A stretch of 47,914 bases of DNA from Candidatus Doudnabacteria bacterium (GTDB lineage Bacteria > Patescibacteriota > Doudnabacteria > UBA920 > O2-02-FULL-48-8). Below, piece after piece: positions 18,508 to 27,306 of the stretch (position 1 is the stretch's first letter; every line of letters begins with the position of its first letter). Location: positions 1 through 47,914 of the forward strand of contig JAHFJG010000009.1 of the NCBI GenBank assembly GCA_023246005.1. Direction: 5' to 3'. A program made the position numbers and the translations under genes. The notes beneath the pieces were generated by a model. That model did not search any database and had not been told where the DNA came from. It was given only the letters and a program-made list of their open reading frames with translations.

Positions 18508-18537
18508 ATAAATCAAGTATATCAAGACCAAAAACCA

Positions 18538-18566
18538 TTGACAAGATGGCTTTTTTGTGCTAATAT
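18538..18566 (+). promoter_or_regulatory. Sigma70-type promoter for the STN-domain gene
   Basis: TTGACA - 17 nt - TAATAT. Confidence 0.65.
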
Positions 18567-18639
18567 TGAGTGTTCTTTTTACAACGGCTCACTGTCTCAT
18601 TTCCGGCTCACAAAGCCGTGCCTGTAGGAGGGCACAACA

Positions 18640-19593
18640 ATGAAGCGTTTACTTTTCGCCGCACTGCTTGTGGTTCTCGTTTCGTCGTTCGCGTGGGCAC
18701 AAGACGGTCAAATCAGCCTGTCATTCGCCGACACGCCGGTCTACCAGATCGTCAACGCGATCGCCGCGGGCCAAGGCTACAAGCTCAAGCCTGCCGACAA
18801 CCTGCCTGGTGAGAAGGTCAGCATCAATATAGCTGACCAGACCATGGCGCAGGCACTAACGCAGTTGCTTAACCCGCGCGGTTTCGGCTTCCTGATCAAC
18901 TCCACTGATCACGTGATCGTGGTGTACAAGCAAGAAGGCGTGCCTAACGTTGCTAGTAGTATTGCGACTCCTTCACAACAGCCACGCACCGCAATTCAGG
19001 GCGCTCCTTGGGATTTGAGCGTAGCAGGATCATCATATGCGGCTGGAGTTCGAGGGTTCGATGCTCGGGCTTATGCCAGAGAGGCCATGGTAGCCGGAAC
19101 TTACTTGGAAGACCGAGCCTACCTTGAACAACGTCGATTTTCCGGCAGTGACTTGGCGTACTCTCCGGCGAGCTACGGTAGTTCTGGTTTCGGGCGGGTA
19201 TACGGCGGGTACTATGGTGGTAGCTATGGCTACGTCGATCCAGTGTATGGCGCGAGATTTCGAGGCGCGGCAACCACAGGATACATGAAGATCAACGCCA
19301 ACAAAGACACCCATTTTGCAAAGTACCTCCACGTACTACGCAAGGAGGGAAACAATTGGGTGTATGTGGGTGGGGGCGGCAAGTCGTTCCGCAGTTTCCA
19401 TGATCCGATGGAACTGCCAGTCGGACATCAGACCCTGCGATTCGAGCTACGGCGCGATGGCAAAACCCGCTACCTCACGGAGGAGTTTGATATCATGTCC
19501 AAATTCGACCGCCAACATGCGCTACAATACACGGTCGATGAAGATATGTTCAACTCCTTTGCAGATACAGAGGAGATTAAGCGCGAACAGTAA
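18640..19593 (+). CDS. Secreted protein with STN (secretin/TonB short N-terminal)-like domain
   Basis: Signal peptide MKRLLFAALLVVLVSSFAWAQ; ISLSFADTPVYQIVNAIAAGQGYKLKPADNLPGEKVSINIADQTMAQALTQLLNPRGFGFLINSTDHVIVVYK. Confidence 0.82.
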   Translation: MKRLLFAALLVVLVSSFAWAQDGQISLSFADTPVYQIVNAIAAGQGYKLKPADNLPGEKVSINIADQTMAQALTQLLNPRGFGFLINSTDHVIVVYKQEGVPNVASSIATPSQQPRTAIQGAPWDLSVAGSSYAAGVRGFDARAYAREAMVAGTYLEDRAYLEQRRFSGSDLAYSPASYGSSGFGRVYGGYYGGSYGYVDPVYGARFRGAATTGYMKINANKDTHFAKYLHVLRKEGNNWVYVGGGGKSFRSFHDPMELPVGHQTLRFELRRDGKTRYLTEEFDIMSKFDRQHALQYTVDEDMFNSFADTEEIKREQ

Positions 19594-19619
19594 TAGAATA
19601 CCGACGCTTCAAAAACAAA

Positions 19620-19662
19620 ACGGCTGGTCCCTTTCATGGGATCAGCCGTCTTATTATTTTTG
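19620..19662. terminator. Rho-independent terminator
   Basis: ACGGCTGGTCCCTTTCATGGGATCAGCCGTCTTATTATTTTT. Confidence 0.75.
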
Positions 19663-19664
19663 AT

Positions 19665-20036
19665 CTATGCTCGGCCGAACAGGGCGTTAGAAATTACAGC
19701 AACAATGACGTATGACAAAATAACTACAACCAAACCAATAATGGCGTTTTGTATCGCTTTCTTTCCGGCTTCGGCCTGTTCTTCATTCCCCGCGGAGGTA
19801 ATATAACGGAAGCCACCATAAATAAGAAAGCCAACTGTGATAATACCTACCACTACAAGAAAAACATCGATATAGTACAAAACTACGTTGGTAAACGTAT
19901 CAGTTTCTTGTCCTGGCAGCCCAGCTGGTTTGGGTAAATCAAGAGCTGCGAATGCAGGTATCGCTAATAATGACCCAATTAGGAATGAACCTAATAGCAG
20001 TATTTTTCTTATCTGCCGCTTCATGAAATTGATCAT
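19665..20036 (-). CDS. T4SS_pilin-like small membrane protein
   Basis: FLVVVGIITVGFLIYGGFRYITSAGNEEQAEAGKKAIQNAIIGLVVVILSYVIV. Confidence 0.82.
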   Translation of the reverse strand: MINFMKRQIRKILLLGSFLIGSLLAIPAFAALDLPKPAGLPGQETDTFTNVVLYYIDVFLVVVGIITVGFLIYGGFRYITSAGNEEQAEAGKKAIQNAIIGLVVVILSYVIVAVISNALFGRA

Positions 20037-20037
20037 G

Positions 20038-20442
20038 TTATACCTGGTTGGAAACCAAAGCGTTGGAGATGACGCGCACGATCACGAACGACAGAATGAT
20101 TACCACGATACCAATAATGGCATTCGTAATAATTTTCTTAGCTTGTTCCGCAGTCTCTTCATTGCCGGCGGAAGTGATATAGCGGAAGCCGCCGATGATC
20201 AGGAACAAGACTGCAATCAAGCCGGCAACGGCTAAAGCAATGTTAATTATCTTAATAACGAACCCTGACACTGAAGTATCGTTTGGCAAGCCAGATCCAG
20301 CACCGCTTGGTGTTTGAAATTGAGCAAAAGCAAACGGAGCTAGAGCTAAAACACCAGTTAGCACTAAAACCGAAATTTGAGTTGCTTTTGCAATTGAACT
20401 TTGTTTTCCGCCAAAGGCGGACATATTCACTATTTGTTTCAT
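20038..20442 (-). CDS. T4SS_pilin-like small membrane protein
   Basis: VLFLIIGGFRYITSAGNEETAEQAKKIITNAIIGIVVIILSFVIV. Confidence 0.82.
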   Translation of the reverse strand: MKQIVNMSAFGGKQSSIAKATQISVLVLTGVLALAPFAFAQFQTPSGAGSGLPNDTSVSGFVIKIINIALAVAGLIAVLFLIIGGFRYITSAGNEETAEQAKKIITNAIIGIVVIILSFVIVRVISNALVSNQV

Positions 20443-20548
20443 ATACTTAATTCTTCATTAATTTTTGATATTGTTATTATACTACGATATTTATCATTAC
20501 GCAAAAACCTAATTTTCGACCTTTAACCCGTCTGACGGGTTTTAAATA

Positions 20549-20953
20549 TTAAATACTCCCATTTAAAGCATTAATAATTACGGCAACTATGATATAAGAC
20601 AAGATGACAATAACTAAGCCTATTATAGCATTAGTCAAGGTTTTCTTGCCAGCTTCGGCCTGTTCTTCGTTTCCATGAGAGGTAATGAATTGAAAACCGC
20701 CAATGATGATAAAAAGTATAGAGATTATGCCAACAATAGGCAGTAATATTTTTTCAATTACAAAAAGGATAATACCCTTAAAACTATTGTCGCCGATGTT
20801 AACAAAGTAATCCGTATTCGGGTTATTAATTTTAACAGCAAAAACTGGCCCAGCGACTATGAGCAACAAAATTATTAAATTAATTATAATTAGTGCTTTT
20901 TTCATATTTATCCTCTTACACTTGTGCTCCAAATAATTTAGCGGTGGCAACAA
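20549..20953 (-). CDS. T4SS_pilin-like small membrane protein (start probably internal MKKALIIINL)
   Basis: IGGFQFITSHGNEEQAEAGKKTLTNAIIGLVIVILSYIIV. Confidence 0.82.
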   Translation of the reverse strand: MLPPLNYLEHKCKRINMKKALIIINLIILLLIVAGPVFAVKINNPNTDYFVNIGDNSFKGIILFVIEKILLPIVGIISILFIIIGGFQFITSHGNEEQAEAGKKTLTNAIIGLVIVILSYIIVAVIINALNGSI

Positions 20954-21560
20954 CTATGACATAAGCTAACAATGCTACCACTAATCCTATTATAGCCCAT
21001 TGCAAACTCTGCTTCGCTTGAGTTACTTGCTCCTCATTGCCTTGCGCGGTTATGTAACGAAAGCCAGCAATAATAATCATCAAAATCGCCAGCAAGCCCG
21101 CAACTTCCAAAAATCCCGTTATCATTTTTGTCAGTAAATCACCGAAGGTGTTGCTGGTCAAGGGGTTTTGGACTGGATTTGTTCCCTCTGGTATATCTTT
21201 TGTTCCGATATAATTGCCAATAGCGGAAATTATAACATAAGCAAATAAACTTAAAACAAAACCTGATAAAGTCCATTGCAGCGCAGCTTTAGATTTCGTG
21301 ATCTCTTCTTCGTTGCCCCCTGATGCGATCATTCTGAAACCAGAAAATACGACCATGATTATTACAGTCAATCCCATTAACAAACCAAAAGTTTTCGCGA
21401 GATAAGTCAGAGCCATTTGAAGAGTGTCAATGCCGGCTGCCGCTGGATTACAAAGCGCGACCTGATTTCCAGCCGAGTCGCTGCAACTCTGCAAATTTGC
21501 CATTGAAAAATTGGGGATCAATAAAGCACTCAAAAAAATAATGAATAACAAGCGCTTCAT
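20916..21560 (-). CDS. Double T4SS_pilin-like repeat membrane protein
   Basis: Two units: GFRMIASGGNEEEITKSKAALQWTLSGFVLSLFAYVII and GFRYITAQGNEEQVTQAKQSLQWAIIGLVVALLAYVIV. Confidence 0.82.
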   Translation of the reverse strand: MKRLLFIIFLSALLIPNFSMANLQSCSDSAGNQVALCNPAAAGIDTLQMALTYLAKTFGLLMGLTVIIMVVFSGFRMIASGGNEEEITKSKAALQWTLSGFVLSLFAYVIISAIGNYIGTKDIPEGTNPVQNPLTSNTFGDLLTKMITGFLEVAGLLAILMIIIAGFRYITAQGNEEQVTQAKQSLQWAIIGLVVALLAYVIVVATAKLFGAQV

Positions 21561-22012
21561 TTATTTTTGGGCAAATTGTTTAAAACGCCAAAAGCATCTT
21601 TAACTGAATTTTGATAATCAAGCGTCTGACCTGTAGCAACCGAAATAATAAAATTCAACAATAAAAAAGACGCCATAACTAAAAAAAATCCAATTATCGC
21701 ATGCGTTAAAGCTGATTTAGCTTTAGTAATTGCCTCTTCATTTCCAGCGGCATTGATCATTTCCCATCCGGCCCAAACAATAAAAAACAAAGCCACTAAC
21801 CAAGCCCAGGCTAATAAATAATTTATTATGTTTACTACCACTTCTACCAAATCATGAATACTGCATTGATTGGCCGCAATTTCTTCAGGAGTTGGGTTGG
21901 GTCCTAAACCAGCGCTGCTGCCGCATTTAACAAGACCTGCCTGCGCTATATTAACTGATACAAATAGCAATAAACATGAAATAATAAATATTATTTTTAA
22001 TTTTAGTTTCAT
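21557..22012 (-). CDS. T4SS_pilin-like small membrane protein
   Basis: WAGWEMINAAGNEEAITKAKSALTHAIIGFFLVMASFLL. Confidence 0.8.
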   Translation of the reverse strand: MKLKLKIIFIISCLLLFVSVNIAQAGLVKCGSSAGLGPNPTPEEIAANQCSIHDLVEVVVNIINYLLAWAWLVALFFIVWAGWEMINAAGNEEAITKAKSALTHAIIGFFLVMASFLLLNFIISVATGQTLDYQNSVKDAFGVLNNLPKNK

Positions 22013-22051
22013 CGAATTTTAAATCAAAAGTGAATATACTATACCACAAAT

Positions 22052-23365
22052 CTACCGTTGCTGCAAATTAAGATTAATCTGCTGAACTGCATTGCGCAAT
22101 GCGTCATCAGGGCTGAAATTATGCAAGACCACATCATCAATCATCTTGGTAAACACGCCTTCAAACAAGTTAGCGTCTTTTTTATACACACTGCGCGCAG
22201 TCAGAGCGCTTTCGGCAAATGAACCAATCTGCGTATCTGATGCTTGATCTGGCAACATATCTTTCCTGGAAGCCACAAGCTTGTGTTTGGCATAATATTT
22301 GGTAAGCTCCGGTTTGCTGCTGATAAAGTTTAAAAAATCCCAAGCCGCGGCAGGGCTTTTGGAAGATTTAGAGACAGCTTCCCCCCAATAATTGGCAAAA
22401 TTGACTTTAGTCGTCTGTTCGCTGATTTGGGGCGCGGCTGCTACTCCCCAATTCAAATTCGGGGCTTTACTGCTAATCACAGGTGCGGTATAAGCATAGT
22501 TTAATATCATGGCGACTTTGCCTTGAGTAAATGCATCAATGCTGGCATCGGACTTGGAATTCCAAGTGTAGGAAGTTTTGGCCGGATCAGTAAATTGGGT
22601 ATAAAAAGTTAGAGCCGTGGAGCCGGGATTAAATGATTGGTTAGTAGTCGGATCATTCTGTGTCTGGTCAAACACTGCGGTATTCAAATCATTGGAATAA
22701 AACTTAGTGCCATTTTGCAGCATTAAAAGACTGATAATATCTACAGCTCTGTTAACATTATTGGAAGTACCCAGAGCCACGCCTGAACGAGCAAACTTAC
22801 CAGGATTTGATACTTTGGTAATTTTTTGAACATCACTGACTAGTTCTGGCCAAGTGGTCGGCGGTTGGGCGATACCTGCTGAATTTAAAAGGTCTTTATT
22901 ATAATAAAGACCTAAAACATCAACTGATACAGGAATAGCATAAATTTTATTATTATTGACAAAATCTGAAGTCGCTACGTCCACAAAAGTCTGCTGATAA
23001 GTTCGGAGACTCATAAGAGTATCTGGGATTGGAAACATCTTGTCAGAGTGTTTGGCCAGCCAATCATTGTGAATAGTGAAGATATCAGGACCGGTTCCTG
23101 CGGCAATGGCATTAACCAGATCCTGTTCATAAGTCGTCACGTCTTTTTTCACAAAGTTAATCGTGACGTTTTTGTGAATCTTTTGATAGTCGTTAATTAG
23201 ATCCTGGACATTTTCAGAATCTTCAAATGTTTTCCACCAAATAAGCGTTACCCTGCCATTATTGCCAGATTTGGGTGATGTGCCGGACGAAAAAAATAAA
23301 ACTCCAGCCAAAATTAGAAGCAGAACTATTACACCACCGATAATATAATATTTTTTGTTTTCCAT
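22052..23365 (-). CDS. ABC transporter extracellular (sugar-type) substrate-binding protein
   Basis: N-terminal TM; VTLIWWKTFEDSENVQDLINDYQK...DIFTIHNDWLAKHSDK...LYYNKDLLNSAGIAQPPTTWPELVSDVQKIT. Confidence 0.9.
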   Translation of the reverse strand: MENKKYYIIGGVIVLLLILAGVLFFSSGTSPKSGNNGRVTLIWWKTFEDSENVQDLINDYQKIHKNVTINFVKKDVTTYEQDLVNAIAAGTGPDIFTIHNDWLAKHSDKMFPIPDTLMSLRTYQQTFVDVATSDFVNNNKIYAIPVSVDVLGLYYNKDLLNSAGIAQPPTTWPELVSDVQKITKVSNPGKFARSGVALGTSNNVNRAVDIISLLMLQNGTKFYSNDLNTAVFDQTQNDPTTNQSFNPGSTALTFYTQFTDPAKTSYTWNSKSDASIDAFTQGKVAMILNYAYTAPVISSKAPNLNWGVAAAPQISEQTTKVNFANYWGEAVSKSSKSPAAAWDFLNFISSKPELTKYYAKHKLVASRKDMLPDQASDTQIGSFAESALTARSVYKKDANLFEGVFTKMIDDVVLHNFSPDDALRNAVQQINLNLQQR

Positions 23366-23370
23366 TACTT

Positions 23371-24249
23371 TTATTTTACTATATTTTTCAAATATTCGGC
23401 AAATTCTGATTTGAGATCATCATGCTTGAGCCCAAACTCTACTACAGCCTTAAGATACTCTAGCTTATTGCCGCAGTCATAGTATTTTGCATTCTTAAGT
23501 TCCAAAGCGAAAACATCCCTTTTTTTAATCAACCTATCAATCGCTTCTGGCAGCCAAATCTCGCCTCCGCGGCTAGGCGGCATGGTTTCTAAAATTTTAA
23601 AAATATCCGGAGTCAACAAATAATTTCCGTGCGTGGCGAGATTAGAGGGAGCTTTCCCAGTCTCGGGCTTTTCTACAATCCTGTTAATTTTATAAACATT
23701 ATCTTTAACAGCCGTCACGTCCGCAATTCCATAGCGACTAACTTCAGCCTCGCCCACGCGAACTCCCGCGATCATTGGTCCTTGATATTGCTCATAAGCT
23801 TGAATCAGTTGTTTAACGGCAGATGGCTGGGCATGAAAGAACTCATCACCCCACATCACGATAAACGGTTCGTCTCCCACCACGTCTTTGGCCATCAGTA
23901 CGGCATGTCCATTACCTAAAGCTTCTTTTTGCCGGACATAGACAAAATTGGCCAATTCCGAAATTTTTCTGACTGCTTCAAGTTCTTCTTTTTTGTTGGC
24001 TTGAGCCAGATGAGCTTCTAATTCAAAATGTCGATCGAAATGATCTTCAATCGCTCGTTTATGCCAACCAGTAACTATAATAATTTGTTCAATTCCGGCT
24101 TCAACTGCTTGCTCCACGACATATTGTATCACTGGCTTATCAACGATCGGTAGCATCTCCTTGGGTTGGGCTTTCGTGGCTGGCAAAAATCTCGTGCCGA
24201 ATCCGGCTGCTGGAATTACTGCTTTACGAACTTTTTTGAGTGTAGACAT
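23371..24249 (-). CDS. galU: UTP-glucose-1-phosphate uridylyltransferase
   Basis: KVRKAVIPAAGFGTRFLPATKAQPKEMLPIVDKPVIQYVVEQAVEAGIEQIIIVTG. Confidence 0.95.
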   Translation of the reverse strand: MSTLKKVRKAVIPAAGFGTRFLPATKAQPKEMLPIVDKPVIQYVVEQAVEAGIEQIIIVTGWHKRAIEDHFDRHFELEAHLAQANKKEELEAVRKISELANFVYVRQKEALGNGHAVLMAKDVVGDEPFIVMWGDEFFHAQPSAVKQLIQAYEQYQGPMIAGVRVGEAEVSRYGIADVTAVKDNVYKINRIVEKPETGKAPSNLATHGNYLLTPDIFKILETMPPSRGGEIWLPEAIDRLIKKRDVFALELKNAKYYDCGNKLEYLKAVVEFGLKHDDLKSEFAEYLKNIVK

Positions 24250-24261
24250 AGCCCATATATT

Positions 24262-25782
24262 CTACTCTACTTTCGGTCTGTATTGCAACGCTTCGGCTAA
24301 ATGATTAATGGCTATGTCTGGAATTCCTTCAAGATCAGCAATGGTCCTGGCTAACTTTAAAATCCGATGATAAGATCGAGCGGATAAATACATTTTTACC
24401 ACAGCAGTTTTCATAAAATTTTGCTCATCGCTGCCAAGCTGGCAAAATTCTTTAATCTCTTTAATGCCCATTTCAGAATTAGTTTTTATTCCTTTTAAAT
24501 TCGTAAATCTTTCGGTTTGAATGTCCCTGGCTTTCTGGACTCTAACCTGAATATTTTCTGAAGATTCTCCGGGTGATTCTGAAGATAATTTTTCATATTC
24601 CAAACGGCCGACCTCGACATGCAAATCAATGCGATCGAGCAATGGCCCTGAAATCTTTTTTTGATACTTCATGATTTGACCAGGAGTACAAATACAGCTT
24701 TTGGTTGGATCTGAATAATAGCCGCAGGGACAAGGGTTCTGAGCTGCAACCAAAGTAAACTGGGCTGGAAATGTGGCTGTGGAATGCACACGCGCAACTG
24801 TCACAATACCATCTTCCAAGGGCTGTCTTAGATTCTCAAGTACCGATCGGGAGAATTCCGGAAATTCATCCAAGAACAAAACACCTCGATGGGCCAGAGA
24901 AATTTCACCTGGTTTCGGGTTGCTTCCTCCCCCGACTAAAGCAATTCCAGAGGTTGTGTGGTGCGGACTCCGAAAAGGTCTGGCTGTAACTAAAGTTTTA
25001 TTTATGTTCAATAACCCTGCTACACTATAAACTTTCGTAATTTCTAAAACCTCATCTGCAGTCAGTTTAGGCAAAATTGAAGGCAAGGCTTTGGCGAGCA
25101 ATGTTTTGCCAGTGCCAGGAGGACCAGACAAAAGTAAATTATGTCCTCCAGAAGCTGCGATTTCAAGCGCGCGTTTGGCTGCCTCTTGGCCTTTGATCAG
25201 CTGCATATCAAAGACCGTTTCAGGCGTTTGTAAAATTCTATTCCAATCAGCAGATTCAACCATTTCAACTTTAATCAAGCCTTGTAAATAACCTATAACT
25301 TCATACAAACTTTTAACAGGGATAATTTCTATGCCAGTAACCAAGCTCGCTTCCTTGGTGTTGCCTTTGGGTATAAACACTTGTTTAAATCCCCGCTCCT
25401 TAGCCATGAGCAAAATTGACAAAACGCCAGAAACTGTCCTTAGATTTCCATCTAAGGCTAATTCTCCAACAAACAATTTATCTTTTGGTTCAAAAAATAT
25501 CTGACCGGAATTATGTAAAATAGATAACGCAATTGGCAAATCATAGTATGTCCCATTTTTAGGCAAGTCAGCAGGCGCTAGATTTACAGCAATGTGGGTG
25601 GGTGGAAAGATAGCACTGGAATTTCTGATTGCTGACTTGACTCGTTCTTTCGCTTCTTGGACAGCTGCGTCTGGCAAACCGACAATAATAGTTTTGGGCA
25701 AACCTCCTGAAATATCAACTTCGACCTCGATGAGTGCGGCATTCAAACCTATTAGAGACGCGGAATAAATTTTTGCGGGCAT
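24262..25782 (-). CDS. comM: YifB/ComM family Mg-chelatase-like ATPase; native start inferred at 25782 (MPAKIYSASLIGL)
   Basis: GGLPKTIIVGLPDAAVQEAKERVKSAI, GPPGTGKTLLAKALPSILP, FRSPHHTTS, RPGEISLAHRGVLFLDE-type motifs. Confidence 0.94.
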   Translation of the reverse strand: MPAKIYSASLIGLNAALIEVEVDISGGLPKTIIVGLPDAAVQEAKERVKSAIRNSSAIFPPTHIAVNLAPADLPKNGTYYDLPIALSILHNSGQIFFEPKDKLFVGELALDGNLRTVSGVLSILLMAKERGFKQVFIPKGNTKEASLVTGIEIIPVKSLYEVIGYLQGLIKVEMVESADWNRILQTPETVFDMQLIKGQEAAKRALEIAASGGHNLLLSGPPGTGKTLLAKALPSILPKLTADEVLEITKVYSVAGLLNINKTLVTARPFRSPHHTTSGIALVGGGSNPKPGEISLAHRGVLFLDEFPEFSRSVLENLRQPLEDGIVTVARVHSTATFPAQFTLVAAQNPCPCGYYSDPTKSCICTPGQIMKYQKKISGPLLDRIDLHVEVGRLEYEKLSSESPGESSENIQVRVQKARDIQTERFTNLKGIKTNSEMGIKEIKEFCQLGSDEQNFMKTAVVKMYLSARSYHRILKLARTIADLEGIPDIAINHLAEALQYRPKVE

Positions 25783-25783
25783 A

Positions 25784-26092
25784 CCCAGTATATCAACTTC
25801 CCGTGCCAAACGCCGATTGGCGTTGGTACTCTAATAATCTTAGTCCGGTAAATCTTCTGCCTTGGGTTGTTTTAAGATACTTCTCACGGCGTTTGGCATC
25901 TTTCTCTGATAAACAAGCTTCATAGTAAATAAGCTTAAAAGGCAGTCTAAACTTGGAGGAAAAGTTATAGCCATGCTCGTGTTCTTTTATTCGTCTAGTT
26001 AAATTGTTCGTATGCCCGATGTAGTTCTTACCGTCTGTTAAACTCTCAAGAATGTAGACATAAAAGAACACGTGGGAAGTTGTATTACTGGG
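25784..26092. mobile_element. GIY-YIG ORF-bearing element, TIR family 1, 309 bp, TSD CATA/CATA
   Basis: CCCAGTATATCAACTTCCC...GGGAAGTTGTATTACTGGG; flanked by CATA at 25780-25783 and 26093-26096. Confidence 0.8.
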
Positions 26093-26095
26093 CAT
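25793..26095 (-). CDS. GIY-YIG nuclease domain protein; start and stop codons lie at/in the TIRs
   Basis: MPSNTTSHVFFYVYILESLTDGKNYIGHTNNLTRRIKEHEHGYNFSSKFRLPFKLIYYEACLSEKDAKRREKYLK. Confidence 0.93.
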   Translation of the reverse strand: MPSNTTSHVFFYVYILESLTDGKNYIGHTNNLTRRIKEHEHGYNFSSKFRLPFKLIYYEACLSEKDAKRREKYLKTTQGRRFTGLRLLEYQRQSAFGTGS

Positions 26096-26143
26096 AAAAA
26101 TCTTTATAATAAAAGCCCCAACTCCTATTGTCAGGGCTTCTCG

Positions 26144-26374
26144 TTATTTGCTACTTTGTTTGATAAAGCTTACTGCTTCATTTAAAGCTTGATTGAAGTC
26201 GCTGACTTCAGAATCAAAAATATTAATATAGCTTTTCTTTTTCTCATCCCCGTTGATTTCAGACTGTGTAATCTTCAAAAACGGTTTAGTATTTTTTGCA
26301 GACTTGACGTCAAAGAAATAAGTTCGGCGTCCGGCTGTTACTCTGGTTGAGAAAAGTGCTGGTGCAAATTCCAT
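26144..26374 (-). CDS. DUF3276/PUR-like nucleic-acid binding protein
   Basis: LFSTRVTAGRRTYFFDVKSAKNTKPFLKITQSE. Confidence 0.75.
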   Translation of the reverse strand: MEFAPALFSTRVTAGRRTYFFDVKSAKNTKPFLKITQSEINGDEKKKSYINIFDSEVSDFNQALNEAVSFIKQSSK

Positions 26375-26377
26375 ATT

Positions 26378-26581
26378 TTACCTCGTCCTACCTGCCGACC
26401 AGGCAGGCATTAATAATCCATTGAATCTGGCATTGACAATCAGCGGGACTCCGGACAGGCTGGCAACCTCACGGGCAATTGATTGCAACTTGCAATTATG
26501 GTGAACATTATTCGCACAATGTGCGCACAAATTTTTCAATTGACTGATGATGGTATGCTTTTGTTTTTCAAATTCGCTCAT
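26378..26581 (-). CDS. Small hypothetical protein; C-terminus apparently generated by a palindromic repeat
   Basis: 67-aa ORF between DUF3276 and lexA genes; tail LMPAWSAGRTR from CCTGCC...GGCAGG palindrome. Confidence 0.55.
   Translation of the reverse strand: MSEFEKQKHTIISQLKNLCAHCANNVHHNCKLQSIAREVASLSGVPLIVNARFNGLLMPAWSAGRTR
26391..26407. repeat. Palindrome CCTGCCGACCAGGCAGG
   Basis: Read directly. Confidence 0.65.
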
Positions 26582-26582
26582 A

Positions 26583-27227
26583 TTACTCTAATCTTCTAAT
26601 TACTCCGATTACTTTACCCTGAATCGACCATTCATTTTCAGGGTAGATATTTGGATAATCCTTATTCTCGGCTTTCAAATAAAATTTATTGTCTTTTCCG
26701 CCAGAGGCGGATCCGCCTCCGGCGGATTTCACTAAACGCTTAACCGTAGCTTCATCTTCAAGCAATGCTACCACTATATCGTTGATATCTGCAATCTTTT
26801 GTTGCTTCACAATCACCAGATCCCCATTCAAGATTCCTGCATCCTTCATACTCATGCCTTGGACTTTTAGGAGAAAAACATCTTTGCGGCCTCGAATCAA
26901 ACTGGTTGGTAGATTCAGCCAATCTTCAATCTGTTCTTCAGCTAGCATGGGAAGTCCTGCTGTGATTCGGCCAAGTAATGGAACACTAATCAATCCTCGT
27001 CCTACAGGTTCACCTTCTGGATTTAAGACTTCAATGCCTCGAGCCTTACTTGATCTGCGGATGTAACCTTTAGTTTCCAAAACCCGGAGTAATTTTGCCA
27101 CAGCGTTTTTAGATTTAACTCTAAGGCCTTTGGCGATTTCTGAAATTGAAGGTGGAAGCCCTTTTTTTTGGATTTCATCAGTTAATAGTTCTAATAATTG
27201 TTTTTGCTTGGACGTTAGTTCATTCAT
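26583..27227 (-). CDS. lexA: LexA-like SOS repressor/S24 peptidase (start MNELTSKQKQ)
   Basis: Winged HTH (LPPSISEIAKGLRVKSKNAVAKLLRVLETKGYIRR), G-rich cleavage region and catalytic VQGMSMKDAGILNGDLVIV ... ATVKRL. Confidence 0.92.
   Translation of the reverse strand: MNELTSKQKQLLELLTDEIQKKGLPPSISEIAKGLRVKSKNAVAKLLRVLETKGYIRRSSKARGIEVLNPEGEPVGRGLISVPLLGRITAGLPMLAEEQIEDWLNLPTSLIRGRKDVFLLKVQGMSMKDAGILNGDLVIVKQQKIADINDIVVALLEDEATVKRLVKSAGGGSASGGKDNKFYLKAENKDYPNIYPENEWSIQGKVIGVIRRLE
26698..26725. repeat. Palindromic repeat inserted in lexA (CCGCCAGAGGCGGATCCGCCTCCGGCGG)
   Basis: Encodes AGGGSASGG within LexA after TVKRLVKS. Confidence 0.75.
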
Positions 27228-27306
27228 ATGTTTGGAGGTTTTCGAAGGAACTAGTAGATTCGGGGCGGCTCCTAGCTTACCGGTTCCTTCGTTTTTACCT
27301 TCCATG

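Noticed and set aside
25784-26092. Classical IS element with DDE or Y1 transposase
   Set aside because: The only ORF is a ~100-aa GIY-YIG protein; no DDE or HUH motif. The mobilising enzyme is therefore unknown.
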